From Takakia lepidozioides (taxonomy: Eukaryota; Streptophyta; Takakiopsida; Takakiales; Takakiaceae): a DNA stretch of 64,000 nucleotides. The DNA lies in assembly GCA_030704615.1 (NCBI GenBank), contig CM060731.1, positions 50,034,001 through 50,098,000 on the forward strand, written 5' to 3'. The notes beneath the pieces were generated by a model, which saw only the letters and a program-made list of their open reading frames with translations, ran no database searches and was not told where the DNA came from. Below, one piece after another: positions 35,735 through 47,100 of this stretch (position 1 is its first letter; each line of letters opens with the position of its first letter). A program made the translations under genes and the position numbers.

Positions 35735-36903
35735 CTAAGTAGGTAGGCATGAACTTACTGGGGAAGGAGAGGTTGTTGAAGGGCCAGGTGTTCCCTGCGG
35801 TTGGGTTGAAGGCCCTGTTGGGGGTGCTGGAGGACTTGCTGCTGGGGTGAGTGAGGGAGTTGGGACAGCAGCTGCTGGAGCTATGGCTGGGGATACTGTG
35901 GGTGTTGGGACAGAGGGTGCAGGGACAGCAGCTGCAGGCACTGGGGCAGAAACAGTTGGAGGTGGAACAGGAACTATTGTAGGGGTTAAAGCCACAGGCG
36001 GGGAGGCAAGTGGGGACCCAACTGGGGAAGGTGAGATAGCAATAGGGGAAGGAGCACTGGGCACGGAAGGTCCAGGTGCAAATGTAGGGGAGGGAGCAAT
36101 GGCAATTGGGGATGCTGGAGCAATGGATTTCGGAGAGGTGGGAGAAATAGAGACTGGAGACGTGGGAGCAATTGGAGCTGGGAGTGCTGGTGCAGATTTA
36201 GGAGCACTGGCCGTGCTTGCTAACACATTGATGGCCAATTTCTGGCCAACATCACAATGTGTACCCGTACCCTCAGTTCCCTTGTTGCAGGCAAAATAGA
36301 AGGAGCCTGGTTTGGTTGCCCTCCACTGCAAGTCCAGTGGCAGTTGTTAGCAGATGCCAAGGCCTAGAAATCAAGAACTAAAACTGCTAACAAATAGAGT
36401 TGCTATGGCGTTTTGGCAAGCACAAAGATAAAAAAATTCCCAGATTACTTGAACTCATGTCTGGGTTGATCTTTACCGCATAGGAGCCAGCATTTCCAGC
36501 ATCAAGTTCAGTAGCTTGTGAAAAATCACAAATATCAAGCGCAGCCTTCGTGGGCAGTGAATAGATATTGTGGAATCCTGGCAGATATGTAAAGACTGCA
36601 ACAACGACAATGTAACATTAGTGATGCTCAGCTTTCTGAACCTCAACAATCAAGTGAATCCAACCAGGAGATGAAAACAGTCACTTCACATTTCTCACCT
36701 AAGATGTCACCGGTGATGATGCGCTGTGCAGAAGACCATGCTGCATAATTGGGAGCTGCAAGAGTTGAAGGATCAAAAGCAGACCATCCAGATACGCCAC
36801 CAACATCGATTGTTTTAGCATGTATTTGTTGAGTGAATAAGATGAGTGCTAGGCATAATCCAACTCTGATAGAACATCTTCGTTGAGAGAACAAGGCAGC
36901 CAT
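35735..36903 (-). CDS. phytocyanin (early nodulin-like/uclacyanin-type) with Pro/Ser-rich AGP-like tail
   Basis: Secreted type I blue copper protein of the cell surface. Exons 36699-36903, 36477-36595 and 35735-36325 (or to 35759) join in phase. A signal peptide (SIRVGLCLALILFTQQIHA) precedes the phytocyanin domain: VGGVSGWS, YAAWSSAQRIITGD, LPGFHNIYSL, ALDICDFSQA, GSFYFACNKG and GTHCDVGQKLAINV. The likely copper ligands are all present: His of GFHN, Cys of YFAC, His of GTHC and an axial Gln in VGQK (stellacyanin-like rather than Met). Cys of DICD and THC fit the conserved disulfide. A tail of about 150 residues rich in AP, SP and TP repeats follows, typical of arabinogalactan glycomodules. 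A consensus donor GTAAGT at 35758 suggests one more exon, possibly a GPI signal, which I could not find. Read through instead, the protein is 304 aa. Electron transfer or cell-surface signalling are the usual suggestions. Confidence 0.88.
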
Positions 36904-38300
36904 GAGAGACCTGTGAACACACACCAGTTGTTAGCATTTGAAGTCATGGTGTGGATATCATGAAATCTTCCAATTTGTGAGACCAACTCAGCGTTTAATA
37001 CTTGCCACCGGAGCAGCTTCAGTCAGTGTGAAAGACAAATGAGTTACACTAAAACTGCTATAGATGCGAGTGAGGTGGGTGACGTGATGGTAGTCATTCA
37101 ACTCGCAGACAAACGAATCGATACTGCTACCTCACGCAGGGGTTAAGTTCATAGTGTCGTTCATATTAACATTGCGAACGATTAACGGTCATTGCAACCA
37201 ATGTGAAAGCCTCGTCTTGGGGAAGACGCTTAGACATTCCCAAACCTGACTTCAGCTGCTTTTCATTCAAAACTGCTATAAGCATAATTTAGTGCACTCT
37301 TCTGGAAACATCACTGGGCAGATCGCTTTCGCGGAAACATTCGCCGGGAGCTACCAAAAGAGCTCCGAGTCACCTGATTGTAACATGGCATAAGAAAGTC
37401 TTCCACAGCTTGCCCTTCTATCACACCAGCCGGGTCGTCAGCTGCTGAGCACGTGAGCAAGGGACATCAGGCAGCTTGCTTACCGTTAAGCTATTGTCAG
37501 CAATAAAACAAATCCCTGTTGAAAGTCATTTTTCACAGCAGACCGTGTGTAGATGGACAAAGGATGCAGACTGAAGGGTAGATCATACACTGCAAGCATT
37601 GACGAGTTAATGGACGAAGTACCCATTTCCGTAAATCAGTGAAGGCATGTAGCCTCAGTGTCTGAAAATGTAGTTTCCAAAATGAGGCTTTATCATTCAA
37701 GCACAACAGAAATCTTTGGAGATCGGAAACACTGGAAGCGGCAGGACTATGTACAAGCAAACCATGCTGGAAGCTCTCCACTTTCGACTTGTTCAACATG
37801 CACATCCTCACGTAAACTTGACCAAGGAGGGACCCGCATCTGGGTAAGGAGCCTACGGACCTTAACGAGCTTCCCGAAGAAGCGAACCCCGAAGACATGG
37901 CCTCCCAACAGAACCCAGCTGTTCGTTGATACGAACCGCCTGTAAATACAAAGTCCCAGCAAAACAATCACCTGCTCACAGAGAAGTCGGGATTTTGGTG
38001 ATGGTCTCAACCTCCGCTAAACTTCTCAACCAACTTCACAGTATCAAGAAACACTCGAAAGAGAACTTTAATGCACAGCTATGAACTCTGGCTGCTCCAC
38101 GAAAGACTCCACATAACAATGCAGCAACGAAGACAAAAAGGAAACACCCCCCAAGCACTCTAAGCACTCAAAGCTCACCTTCACAGGATCGTAGCGCGCA
38201 ATGTGGATCCTTGCTCGCTGTCTCTTCTTCCTCTCTCTCTCTCTCCTCCGCACGTCTTCTTCTTTGCCACCTTTCTTCCTCACTGCGCAAACCTCACACG

Positions 38301-38319
38301 ATCCATCCATCCATCCATT
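38301..38319. repeat. (ATCC)n microsatellite
   Basis: Four and a half consecutive ATCC units on the plus strand, with related CATT units just after. Confidence 0.8.
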
Positions 38320-38430
38320 CATCACCACATTCATCCACGAAACCGTCCTTCCATGCAACAGGTCAGTTTTCGAAATTTGAATCCCAGCGAGGAAGGGAGA
38401 GCAGCATCCCTCTCTCCCTCCCTCCCTCCG

Positions 38431-38460
38431 AGTTTTGCTGAGTTTTGCTGAGTTTTGCTT
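38431..38460. repeat. 10-bp tandem repeat, three units
   Basis: Three head-to-tail copies of AGTTTTGCTG (the last ends in T). Perfect otherwise, so probably recent slippage or unequal exchange. Confidence 0.85.
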
Positions 38461-40267
38461 GATTGATGTGAGATTGTGTCAGAAGCCCTCTGTCATGGCT
38501 GACAGGATATGGCAACCGACAAGCAGAGGTACATGAAGATAGTACCTAAAAACTCTCCCAGAAAAGGAGGTGAGGAAGAAGAGGAGCCGTAATAAGCGAA
38601 AGGTAGGGAACGCAATGTTGTTGAATGGTCACGAGAGAGTGAGTGGATCTGTGGACGGCCATCGTCAATCAATGCGGTGGAGCCTCACTGTTTGCATCAT
38701 GTCAGTCACCCGCACCCAAGTTCCAACTGGGATTCGAGGTCTACTGGGCTACAGTGATGATCGCAGGTAGCCTATTCATAGGAAGTATTAAGTAACAGGT
38801 CGGAAATTGGGAAATCTGCAAATTTGACAGCCTTGCCTCTTTGTATGTGTGGGTAGGAGTCATCAGGAAGATGTGGAAGCTGGTCACAAATCTTTACGGA
38901 TGCGCACCTGTTCATTGAGGACAGGCCATGTCCACCTGCGCAATCATATCCTTACAACACAGTGCTAGTCACTCACTCAGTCTGTTCGCTCAGGTATACC
39001 TAGTATGTACCCCACAAAGCTACACGTGACATTTCAGGCGTGTACAGGGGAAGGTGAGCATGTTTGATCTGCAGGGCTATATAAGTCCGACTGATGTAAG
39101 TTGTAAATTTGCTAGGTCTAATTAATGCCTGGCTGCATCTGCAGGGACTTATATTAGGAATGGCCTACCCAGGCTGCCAAGAAGCTGGCTGGCAAGCTTG
39201 CCATGGAAGGACACCGATTGACCATTTTAGGACCAGATCTCCACGGAGTACCTACCTGGCAAAGATGAGATCATGTTCTCATGGGAATTCAGACACTTAC
39301 TTAGAACATGATGCAGATTCTCACGGGGGAGTTCCTTGGAAAACAACACAAGTCACCTATGGTTGGTCCAATGTTGATTGTCAATTGGCTGGCATCAAAG
39401 TGATATGAAGGTCAGAGAACCTGATGTAGGTAGACTCGCATGCTGGATACTAAGGATGGTGGTCCATAGGATCATGGCAAAACAGGAAGAACAAGTTGGT
39501 GACAAAAGGATTGTCATCTACCTATCCAACAGCGTTTTCCACTTTGAATCATCTCTCTCATGTTTATTAGTCCAGCTTGCGACGCAAGCCTGGTCCTTTG
39601 ACCGCTAAAAGTGCAGTGCATGCAGACTTGTCCCTTGTACTTGCACTAATCTTGCCTTCACAATCAAAACCCACTGCCCAGTGTCAGAAATGAGTTCTTC
39701 AGTCGAGTCAGCTTTTTATCACACGTCTCAGAGAGAAAAAAACTCCAGACCCATGATATTCATTCAGGCTAATTGTAGGCTGCCTGCCATTAAAAAAAAA
39801 GGTGCACTCTGGACCTAAGGAACCACAACTTACGTTCCCACATGGATTCCTTTGTGACACAGTTGGGTTGGTTTGACAGGCCACCCACAGGAAACGTAGG
39901 TACCTCCTTGTGAGAGTAAGCATGGGGAGGCTACTTAAACTGGGGTTTCCCTATAGATCAAGGTTGATGGTGAAAGTGTCACATCCTGGAAGGATCTCAT
40001 CAGAGTGGGTTATCAGGGATAGGTTTTCTCGATTGATAGTCCCTAGTTTGTTAGCAAGTTTGCTTTTAATTGCTTCATTAGGGTTTGGCGTGTGCCCACA
40101 ATTGATCAATTGTTTCCCTACCTCCTATTCTGGAATGTAAGCCCTCTTTTTCCCCAAAACATATGCATCAACTCTACGGATCTTATCCACACCGAGGAAA
40201 ATGAAGGTATGACTGCCTCTCATTTTTGCATAATTGGGAGTTTCAGGCTCACGTATGAGCCAGGCAA

Positions 40268-40760
40268 CGGCCCCATGCACAAATGTGGGGTCTGCTCAGG
40301 GTCTACTGACAGGTCAGGTCGCTTCTTCTCGCTGACAAGTCAGGTCTGCTCACGGGTCAGAATGGTCTGCTGACTGGTTAGGTCGCGTCTTCTTGCTCAC
40401 GAGTCATGTCACAGGTCAGGTCTGCTCGTGGGTCTGAATGGTCTGCTCGTCAAGCAGCGGCCCCATGCACAAATGTGGGGTCTGCTCAGGGTCTACTGAC
40501 AGGTCAGGTCACTTCTTCTCGCTGACAAGTCAGGTCTGCTCGCGGGTCAAAATGGTCTGCTGACAGGTCAGGTCGCGTCTTCTTGCTCACAAGTCATGTC
40601 TGCTCGCGGGTCTGAATGGTCTGCTGACAGATCAGGTTGCGTCTTCTCGCTCACAGGTCAGGTCTGCTAGTGGATTTGAATTGTCTGCTCGAGCGGCGGC
40701 CCGCCCGTAGGTAAGTCTGCTCATGGATTTGAATGGTCTGCTCGAGCGGCAGCCCGCCTG
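40268..40760. repeat. complex minisatellite of TCAGGTCTGCTC-type units
   Basis: Tandem, imperfect units built from words such as GACAGGTCAGGTC, TCTTCTCGCTGACAAGTCAGG and GGTCTGAATGGTCTGCTGAC. A higher-order unit of 190 bp is repeated: CGGCCCCATGCACAAATGTG starts at 40268 and again at 40458. Copies diverge by scattered substitutions. It lies entirely inside the inverted-repeat element. Confidence 0.85.
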
Positions 40761-40769
40761 CGGGACGTA

Positions 40770-40950
40770 GGATTTTTTTGGGGGAAAAACTCGCCCATCA
40801 AAAAGAGGGTGATTAATACACATGCAACACCAGCCAGAACCATCATTAACACACCAATGGGCACAATTAAACCCGAAACTCAATGCAGGAGTTGAACCCA
40901 CAACTTCATAGGGACCACTCAGTGCACCCAACCACCACACTACCCGCTGC
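40770..40950 (-). mobile_element. tRNA-derived SINE-like insertion
   Basis: On the minus strand, 40927-40942 reads TAGTGTGGTGGTTGGG, close to a polymerase III A box. After about 30 nt, 40888-40898 reads GGTTCAACTCC, one base from the B-box consensus GGTTCGANTCC. The spacing and order are those of a tRNA. The cloverleaf is not obviously intact, and a non-tRNA body follows, ending near 40770 in CCCCCAAAAAAATCC. This layout fits a tRNA-derived SINE rather than a tRNA gene. Its exact ends are not certain. Confidence 0.55.
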
Positions 40951-41197
40951 TAGCTACTACCCCAACCTTTTTTTTGATCTCTTAACCAGAAAACAGCGGC
41001 AGTCCGCCCCAATGCCACATAGCGATAGACCATACCTCGGGGCAGACCCACCCGCTACCCGTGCTGAGTCTTGCGGCAGACCATACCCGGCGGCAGACCC
41101 ACATGCGCCCGGTCATGGGTCATGGCTGGGCCACCCAGGAGGGCCCGACGCCTGGCTCAAGCGTGAGCCTTAAACTCCCAATTATTCAACAATGAGA

Positions 41198-41851
41198 AGA
41201 TGCTTCAACCATCTCAAGAGATTGTGAGATCTACCAGGCAATAGCCAAAGCAATAACATTTGAGGAGACTACACAATTTCCCTGTGGCTCCCCTTTCACT
41301 ATGAAAAGAGGTTCAAGACACTAATCATTGCAGAACAGCCTCAGTGAATCATCTTTGATGGTATGTATATCTGCTATTGACATTCTAAACTCCTGAAATA
41401 TGACATTTGTACCTACGCACTGTTGACACCTGAGCACTACAGCATTTAGGACTAAGCCTTCCTCTCCATTGAATTTTAGTTTGGACCCACTAAACACATT
41501 GGTGTAACATGGGGACCTGTTAACTCTGCCCATGTGATTGCACACATACTCAAAAACGCTAGGAACTGCTGCACCCATATCTGGGTCCTGCCTCTTGGTC
41601 CTGCCTCTTTTGCATTCCATACTTGTCAAAAACAACTGTGAGGTTGAAAGAGCAACTATCATATTGATATAGTTCCCTTGAGAGCTTAAATTCTTTCATG
41701 AACACGGTTGTGGTCCGGGCTCTTGCAAAAACGGAAGCTAAATGCATCCAACTCCAATCTTTGTTGAACCTTCCCAAAAGTCTCGCTTGATGGCTCAATT
41801 ACCCTCAAAACACTTGGTGGTATGTATGGAGCCACTTGTTTGAAGGGTGCC
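41198..41851. other. 3' flank of the TRAPPC4 gene
   Basis: Downstream (on the minus strand) of the TRAPPC4 stop codon, so probably its 3' UTR and spacer. Two overlapping minus-strand frames (41321-41662 and 41686-41946) have no recognisable domain. Confidence 0.4.
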
Positions 41852-42801
41852 TCATCTACCAATAAGACTAGCCTTACCATCCTTGCGAACAGCTTGGGCC
41901 AGGTTGAGCTCCCACAGCTCACACCTGATTGGCATTTCCACTTCATAGAACGGGTTCTTCAAAACATAGTCCGTATAGAGCTCGTAAATGTTTTTCAACA
42001 AAGAATCCATTCCAGGAGTCCCAGGCTCGGTAGCCACGAATATCTTCGTGCCTGCACACCAAGAAAACTCATGAGGACGAACAGCTTCCCTGCTTGACTC
42101 GGTAGTAATCTCTTCAAGTATTCATTTTCAGAAGGAAACGGTATGACAAGATGATGCAAAAAATTCATAAACTCTTCCAACGTCTTATACATTGATACAT
42201 CCCTTCGCAGCGTCTCCATGCCTCCGTTGGAAGTTTACCTGCAGCACGGGGGTTCGATAAGTAGAGTTGAAATCTGCAAAGCCTTCCGTGATAGTAATTG
42301 TAACCCCTAGATCCCTAGAGCACACCTGTGAGTGATTGAAAGCAGTGTAGGTCAAAGGTGTCGGCCTCTAAAAGCTCGATGCCAGTGCAGCCACCCACTG
42401 GGGAGAGTTGCATGGAGATTGCATGCATAGAGTGCCAGAGACTTGCAAGTCGCAAGCTATCGTTGGTGTCCAGGCGTCCTTGAGTTCCATAATCCTGCCA
42501 ACCATACATTACGTAAGAGATCTACCGAAAACCAGCTGTGTTCTACAACTTATATCTAAGTTGCCCCGCCCCCCGACTTCGAAAAGAGATTCTCTCTCCT
42601 TTTAATAAGCAACCCAACAGAGTCCAGAAAACCCATGATGGCAAGAGCCTCGCTCCAGGAAGTCATGCTCGAGTCAACCCCTTCCCCTACCTTGTGCTCA
42701 CTGCAGATCACTGCAGATGCCATGCTTGAGAGTCATACCTTGTAGAAGATGAGGCCCCCCGACTTGTTGATCACAAACAGATTGTAGACAGTGGCAGCCA
42801 T
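41852..42801 (-). CDS. TRS23: TRAPP complex subunit TRAPPC4/Trs23
   Basis: Core subunit of the TRAPP tethering complexes, which act as guanine-nucleotide exchange factors for Rab1/Ypt1-type GTPases in ER-Golgi and endosomal traffic. Three exons (42739-42801, 42326-42494 and 41852-42051) join in phase to a complete 143-aa protein. Diagnostic runs are [20 protein letters not shown], then [76 protein letters not shown] and the LIGR C-terminus. This is a longin-like fold subunit. As in the plant orthologue I recall, it lacks the internal PDZ-like insert of the longer animal TRAPPC4. The stop is TGA at 41852-41854. The gene lies next to the FAM21-like gene on the same strand, another endomembrane traffic gene, but spacing of over 1 kb gives no reason to infer co-regulation. 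Confidence 0.95.
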
Positions 42802-44101
42802 CCTCACAGACTGATCCTTCGCTTCCCTCACCGGAAAAACCCACAACAGTTTCTGGAACAGTTCCCAAGAATCGCTCGGGACCTGTCTTGGGACCTCAAA
42901 CGATGCCTCACACCTGGACTTTTTCAGCTTTTCTTCAAAAGAAAGAAACAAGAGCCCAGGGTTGCCTCCCTGGAATCAATAGTTGAGCATGGTTGTTGGA
43001 GGAAGGCCTGCCTGCAACCATTTGAAGGGAGGCTTGAAGCCGAACGGTTTTAGCTTTGTCTGTGTTCACTATGCATTTAGCCATATTGTTTGGTGGAGTG
43101 AAGACAGACACTGCTATAAGTAATCCACCTGATCATGGCCTTACTCCTGCAGTGGAGCACTGTGATTGCATGATAGACATTCTTGGTGGCAGAGGACTTC
43201 ATTAACAGAATGCCCAATTAAGGGGATGCTAATTCAGGGAAATGTGGAGGTAGTAGAACCTGGCGGCAGGAAAATCTATTTGCATTTGGGATCCACGTGA
43301 CGCCCCAACTTATGTGTTGCTGTCAAACATCTTTGCAGCAGTTGGCAGGAGGGATGATACAGCAAAAGTGAGGAAGATGATGAAGATCAGAGGTGTGAGG
43401 TCGCACCGGAGCCAGGTCAACGAGGTTGGCAACAGGGTGCACATCTTTGATGTAGATGACAAATTGCGGTGAGGGAATCCATGGTGCTGCTGGGCAAATG
43501 CAGTGCCTGACAGGATGCAGGAGCCAAAGCAATTTCCCCTTTGCCGGCATAGTCAGAAAGTGGCCACTTCTGGGATGCCTCTCCATGTCATGACTGATTT
43601 CCCAGCAGAAATGTGTGACTGTGGTTCCTGACGACTGTCTTCAAATGGCTTACCTTGTCCACATGAGATTTTCAGACCAGTCATCTGAAGGGCCATCAGT
43701 GACAAATCGGTCATCTTGGCAACTTGGGGAACCTCACCATCATAAAGTGAAAACAAATTGCAATAACAAATACCTTGAAGCTTGCTATCTCCACCCACCC
43801 TTTCAAACCACCGGATTGAGTCGTCCCTAATAACAAAAGGCTGGTACCACAACACCCTTGAAACCATCTGCCATTCAATGACGACTTCATTATTGATGTC
43901 CTTCTCTTCATCTAGTAAGAAAAGGGGCCTGAATTATGCCAATCCCAGGGCATTAATCAATCATAGTGCTCAAGAGCCGAGTAAAATTCTTAACAGTTGC
44001 GGCAACGAAAGACTGCCGTTGATACTATACACTCAACTCAACCAGACATTCTAGTGACTGGCTGATAAAAATTTAGAGCTGCAACTGCACTTAAAGAATG
44101 C
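42802..44101 (-). other. spacer between TRAPPC4 and FAM21-like genes, possible unidentified exons
   Basis: A minus-strand frame at about 43755-43907 (DEEKDINNEVVIEWQMVSRV, then LWYQPFVIRDDSIRWFERV) is bounded by an acceptor-like TTACTAG and a donor-like GTATTTG and reads like a real exon, but I cannot assign it. A second frame at 43323-43586 is hydrophobic near its end. These could be exons of an undetected small gene, or 3' sequence of the FAM21-like transcript. Confidence 0.3.
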
Positions 44102-47100
44102 CTAACTCTCATCGTCATCCTCAAAAAGTGAGCCTCTTCCAAACAGCCGAGTGGAGGGACTACCCTCCTTGGTCCTAGATTCTTTCTGGGCTGATGGAAG
44201 GTGCTTCACAGTGAAGCCCTTCAGAAAACTCTCACTTCCAGCACTGTCGAACAGAGAAGCAGATTTTCCTTGATTGTTGAATAGAGAGCTTGTCTGGGCC
44301 CGACCTCCCAGGGGACCAAACAATGCGTCTTCCCCATCATCGTCCTCATCCCCAAAAAGAAGAGAGGACACTGATTTGGTTGTTGACCCGGAATGTCTAT
44401 TTGAAGCTTCTGCACTGAAGAGTGAACCTGTCTCTTGGGCTTCTCCAGCTTTGATATGCAGTAAAGAGGCTAGCATTTCCTTTTTCCCTGTATTTTCACT
44501 CTGGTCCATCTCCATCTTTTTGGATACCCTTGGCATGGACGAGTCCCTCTCATCCTCATGGATTACTTCAGTTGCACTTGCAGGCTGTAAATGGACATTG
44601 GTCCTTGCTGTGGTTTCAGCTCGAAATTCTGTGCTGCTGCTCCATGCACCATGAGATCTGCTCGATGAAGGGCTCAAATTGGAAAGCCAGTCAGGTCTGC
44701 TTGTTTTTCCCACACCTACTTTTTCCGCAACAAGAGCTTGAGTAGGTCGAGGTAAGAACAAGTCCTCTTCACTATCATCGTCATCCTCAAAAAGAGACTT
44801 AAACTTCTGGACAGAGATTTGTCGTACACCCTCCCCTGTCCCAAAAGACCACGTTATGATTGCCTGAGCATTTAATCAAAACAGGAAATTTTACAACAGA
44901 GTTCAGACATTCATTTTTATGTTTACACACAGGATGGCCACAGCAGCAACTTGTTTTGTGGGCTCCAATCAAAGAGATACAAGATCCTCGAATACACTTT
45001 AGAGTACTTCGAGATTAAGGAGGCTTGAGCACCTGCACTGAAGCCCTTATTTGTCTCGGCTCCACCTTGAAGGGGACTTCTTTCTGTTGAAATGAAACTG
45101 GTTCCTCTCCGAGATCCTGAATTTGAAAAGACGTTCTATGAGATTCATGGCCAGAAGTTTCTTACGGAACAAATGCATCACCTTGGACCTCCCTCTTCAA
45201 AGAATGCTCATATTAGTGGAAGGCAGCCATGAGAGAGAGATACAGCCTGGGGAACCATTTGCCACCAACCTTGATCACTGCTCGCCATGTTTGGACCACT
45301 GCTATGTGCGGATTGCAATGAACGACCACTATCAGCACTTGAAAAACGGACAGTCTCAGTTATGAGTAGAGGAACAGGAGCTATAAGATCAAGCCTTGCG
45401 GATGTTGTGGGTGCCGTGCTTGTCCTGCAGTTCAAGCCCATACACCAATTGTTGAGCTACAAGAAGCCGCAGCGCATTTAGGCATAGATAGAAAGTCTAC
45501 AACACAAAGGATTTTTTATTTTTAAACTTGGCATCAAAGGTGCTATATTAGGATTTATTTGAGTTGCTTAAGAGCTACTACAGACAGACCTTGTGTCGCC
45601 AGCAAGAAAGCCCTGTGTGTTTATGCTGGGAGGCGAATACACCTCTGATACAGTGTCTGCCACAGGCACTTGAGAGTGGAGCTCTGCATCCCTTAGAGAA
45701 CTCCCAGAACTTCCAGAATGGTCAAACTGATGGTGAGAGTCCATAACCACGCCATCTGCAGATGCTCGTGATACACTCACCTGCACATACGGTCATGGAC
45801 AAATTGTATACACAGTACGTTCCACACCAAAGGTGAAGGTTGACTTGCATTTGTGGCAACCTTCAAATGATGTGAAGTCATAAAGAATGGAAGTAAATAC
45901 AATGGTACCGGTCTGCGCAGTGTATCAGAACCGATGAACCAAAGTCTCAATGTGGACAAGGCTGCAATGAACTTAATATCCTTGTCGTTGTGTCAACCAA
46001 GTCTTTGTTTTTTGCACACACAACATACAGTAAGTCTGATTACCAACTCCAATCTGAAGGATTTCTTCCAACATGACCACCTGCAATACAAAACACACTA
46101 TGAAGCTTGCTTAAAAATTAATCCAGATCAACCTGTCTCTCTTTCTTAAAGGTTCTTTCATTCTCTTTTCTTTCCTTTTCAAACCCATGAACCCCATTTC
46201 TCTAGAAGAATGCTCACCTGTTCTTTTCCTTCATCTGTGATACTTCCTCTTTCTTTCCGGTTATGCTCCTCGCTGCCTGAACTTGACCATGAGATTGAAT
46301 CATCATCTTCGGAGTCTGACACAGCTGGTCGCCTATTGGAAGTCACTACAGCAGCCAGTATTTTGGCAGTGTTTCCATTTACTCCATCTGCTCCTTGAGT
46401 CTCCTCTGTCACCTCCATGACAGCAACAACAGATCCTCTAATCACCTGCAGTGAAGAGGCTGAGTTGACAGTCCGTGCCGGATCTATCCCTTGGCTGGTT
46501 AAAGACTGTTCAATGCCTCCCAAGGGACTATGAATCTCACTGGCAAAGTCCTGTCGGGGGTCTTCAGAAGGAGTTTCCCTTTCTCCCTCATTATGAAAAT
46601 TATCCTCCTCCATGGTTTCAATGCCTGCAACAGGATCTCCAATCCTATTGGCTGAAGATCGCACATTGCTCCGTGGTTGCAGAGCTTTGTTGCTAGCTGC
46701 CTGAGAGACTGCAGCTGTTGGTCCCAACAGAATTTCTTTCTCTACTGGTGCAAGACTTGCATGATTGGATGCCTGGCGAAGTGTACCAGCCACTTCTGAA
46801 TTCTCGTCTTGTTGCAATCTTCCAAATTCTGAATTTCCTGCAAATGACAATGTTGGGCGTTCATGACTATCCAGAACTCTGGAGAGTAAGGGGTGCAGTT
46901 GCGGAGCGGTTGCATGGTTCTCACTTCCTGCTATCATTGCGGATGAAGAAAATTGCTGACTTGCTAGCCCAGAAAATGTGCCTCTGAAGTCAGCGGCCTC
47001 CTGTGATCTTGAGGAGGCTTCAGGGCCTGACAGACGTGGATCAGCTCTGAAATAGCCAATAACATTCTTGGCATTCCCAACAAGAGTTTCTGAGGCAGTA

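Larger units (their letters stand above)
36904..40217. other. long non-genic stretch with simple repeats
   Basis: About 3.3 kb upstream of the phytocyanin gene. Frames of up to 144 codons on either strand near 37530-38010 overlap each other antisense and have no domain I recognise. The stretch holds a CT-rich run near 38220-38255, an (ATCC)n run at 38301-38319 and a 10-bp tandem repeat at 38431-38460. I see no RNA gene. Confidence 0.4.
40218..41197. mobile_element. 980-bp element with 48-bp terminal inverted repeats (candidate non-autonomous DNA transposon)
   Basis: The ends 40218-40265 and 41150-41197 are inverted copies of each other, matching at 43 of 48 positions by eye. Each terminus contains an inner palindrome (GGCTCAyrCGTGAGCC-like), so single-stranded ends could fold. 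Inside lie a GC-rich minisatellite (about 40268-40760) and a tRNA-like SINE head on the minus strand. There is no transposase frame, so it would be non-autonomous. I could not find a target-site duplication flanking the ends, so the superfamily is open (MULE-like, hAT-like and others). Confidence 0.7.

Noticed and set aside
37533-38010. A coding gene on the minus strand (144- and 87-codon frames)
   Set aside because: The frames overlap one another and a 95-codon plus-strand frame, with no domain, signal or splice structure to favour any of them.
38220-38260. CRISPR-like or satellite array
   Set aside because: It is simple CT-rich and ATCC microsatellite sequence without spaced unique segments, and a CRISPR array is not expected in a eukaryotic nuclear window.
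40880-40950. A functional tRNA gene on the minus strand
   Set aside because: A and B boxes are present, but I could not pair an acceptor stem or anticodon arm, and a long non-tRNA body follows. A SINE head fits better.
41686-41946. Additional exon of TRAPPC4
   Set aside because: The TRAPPC4 frame is complete with its own stop at 41852, and this frame is out of phase and antisense-like to it.
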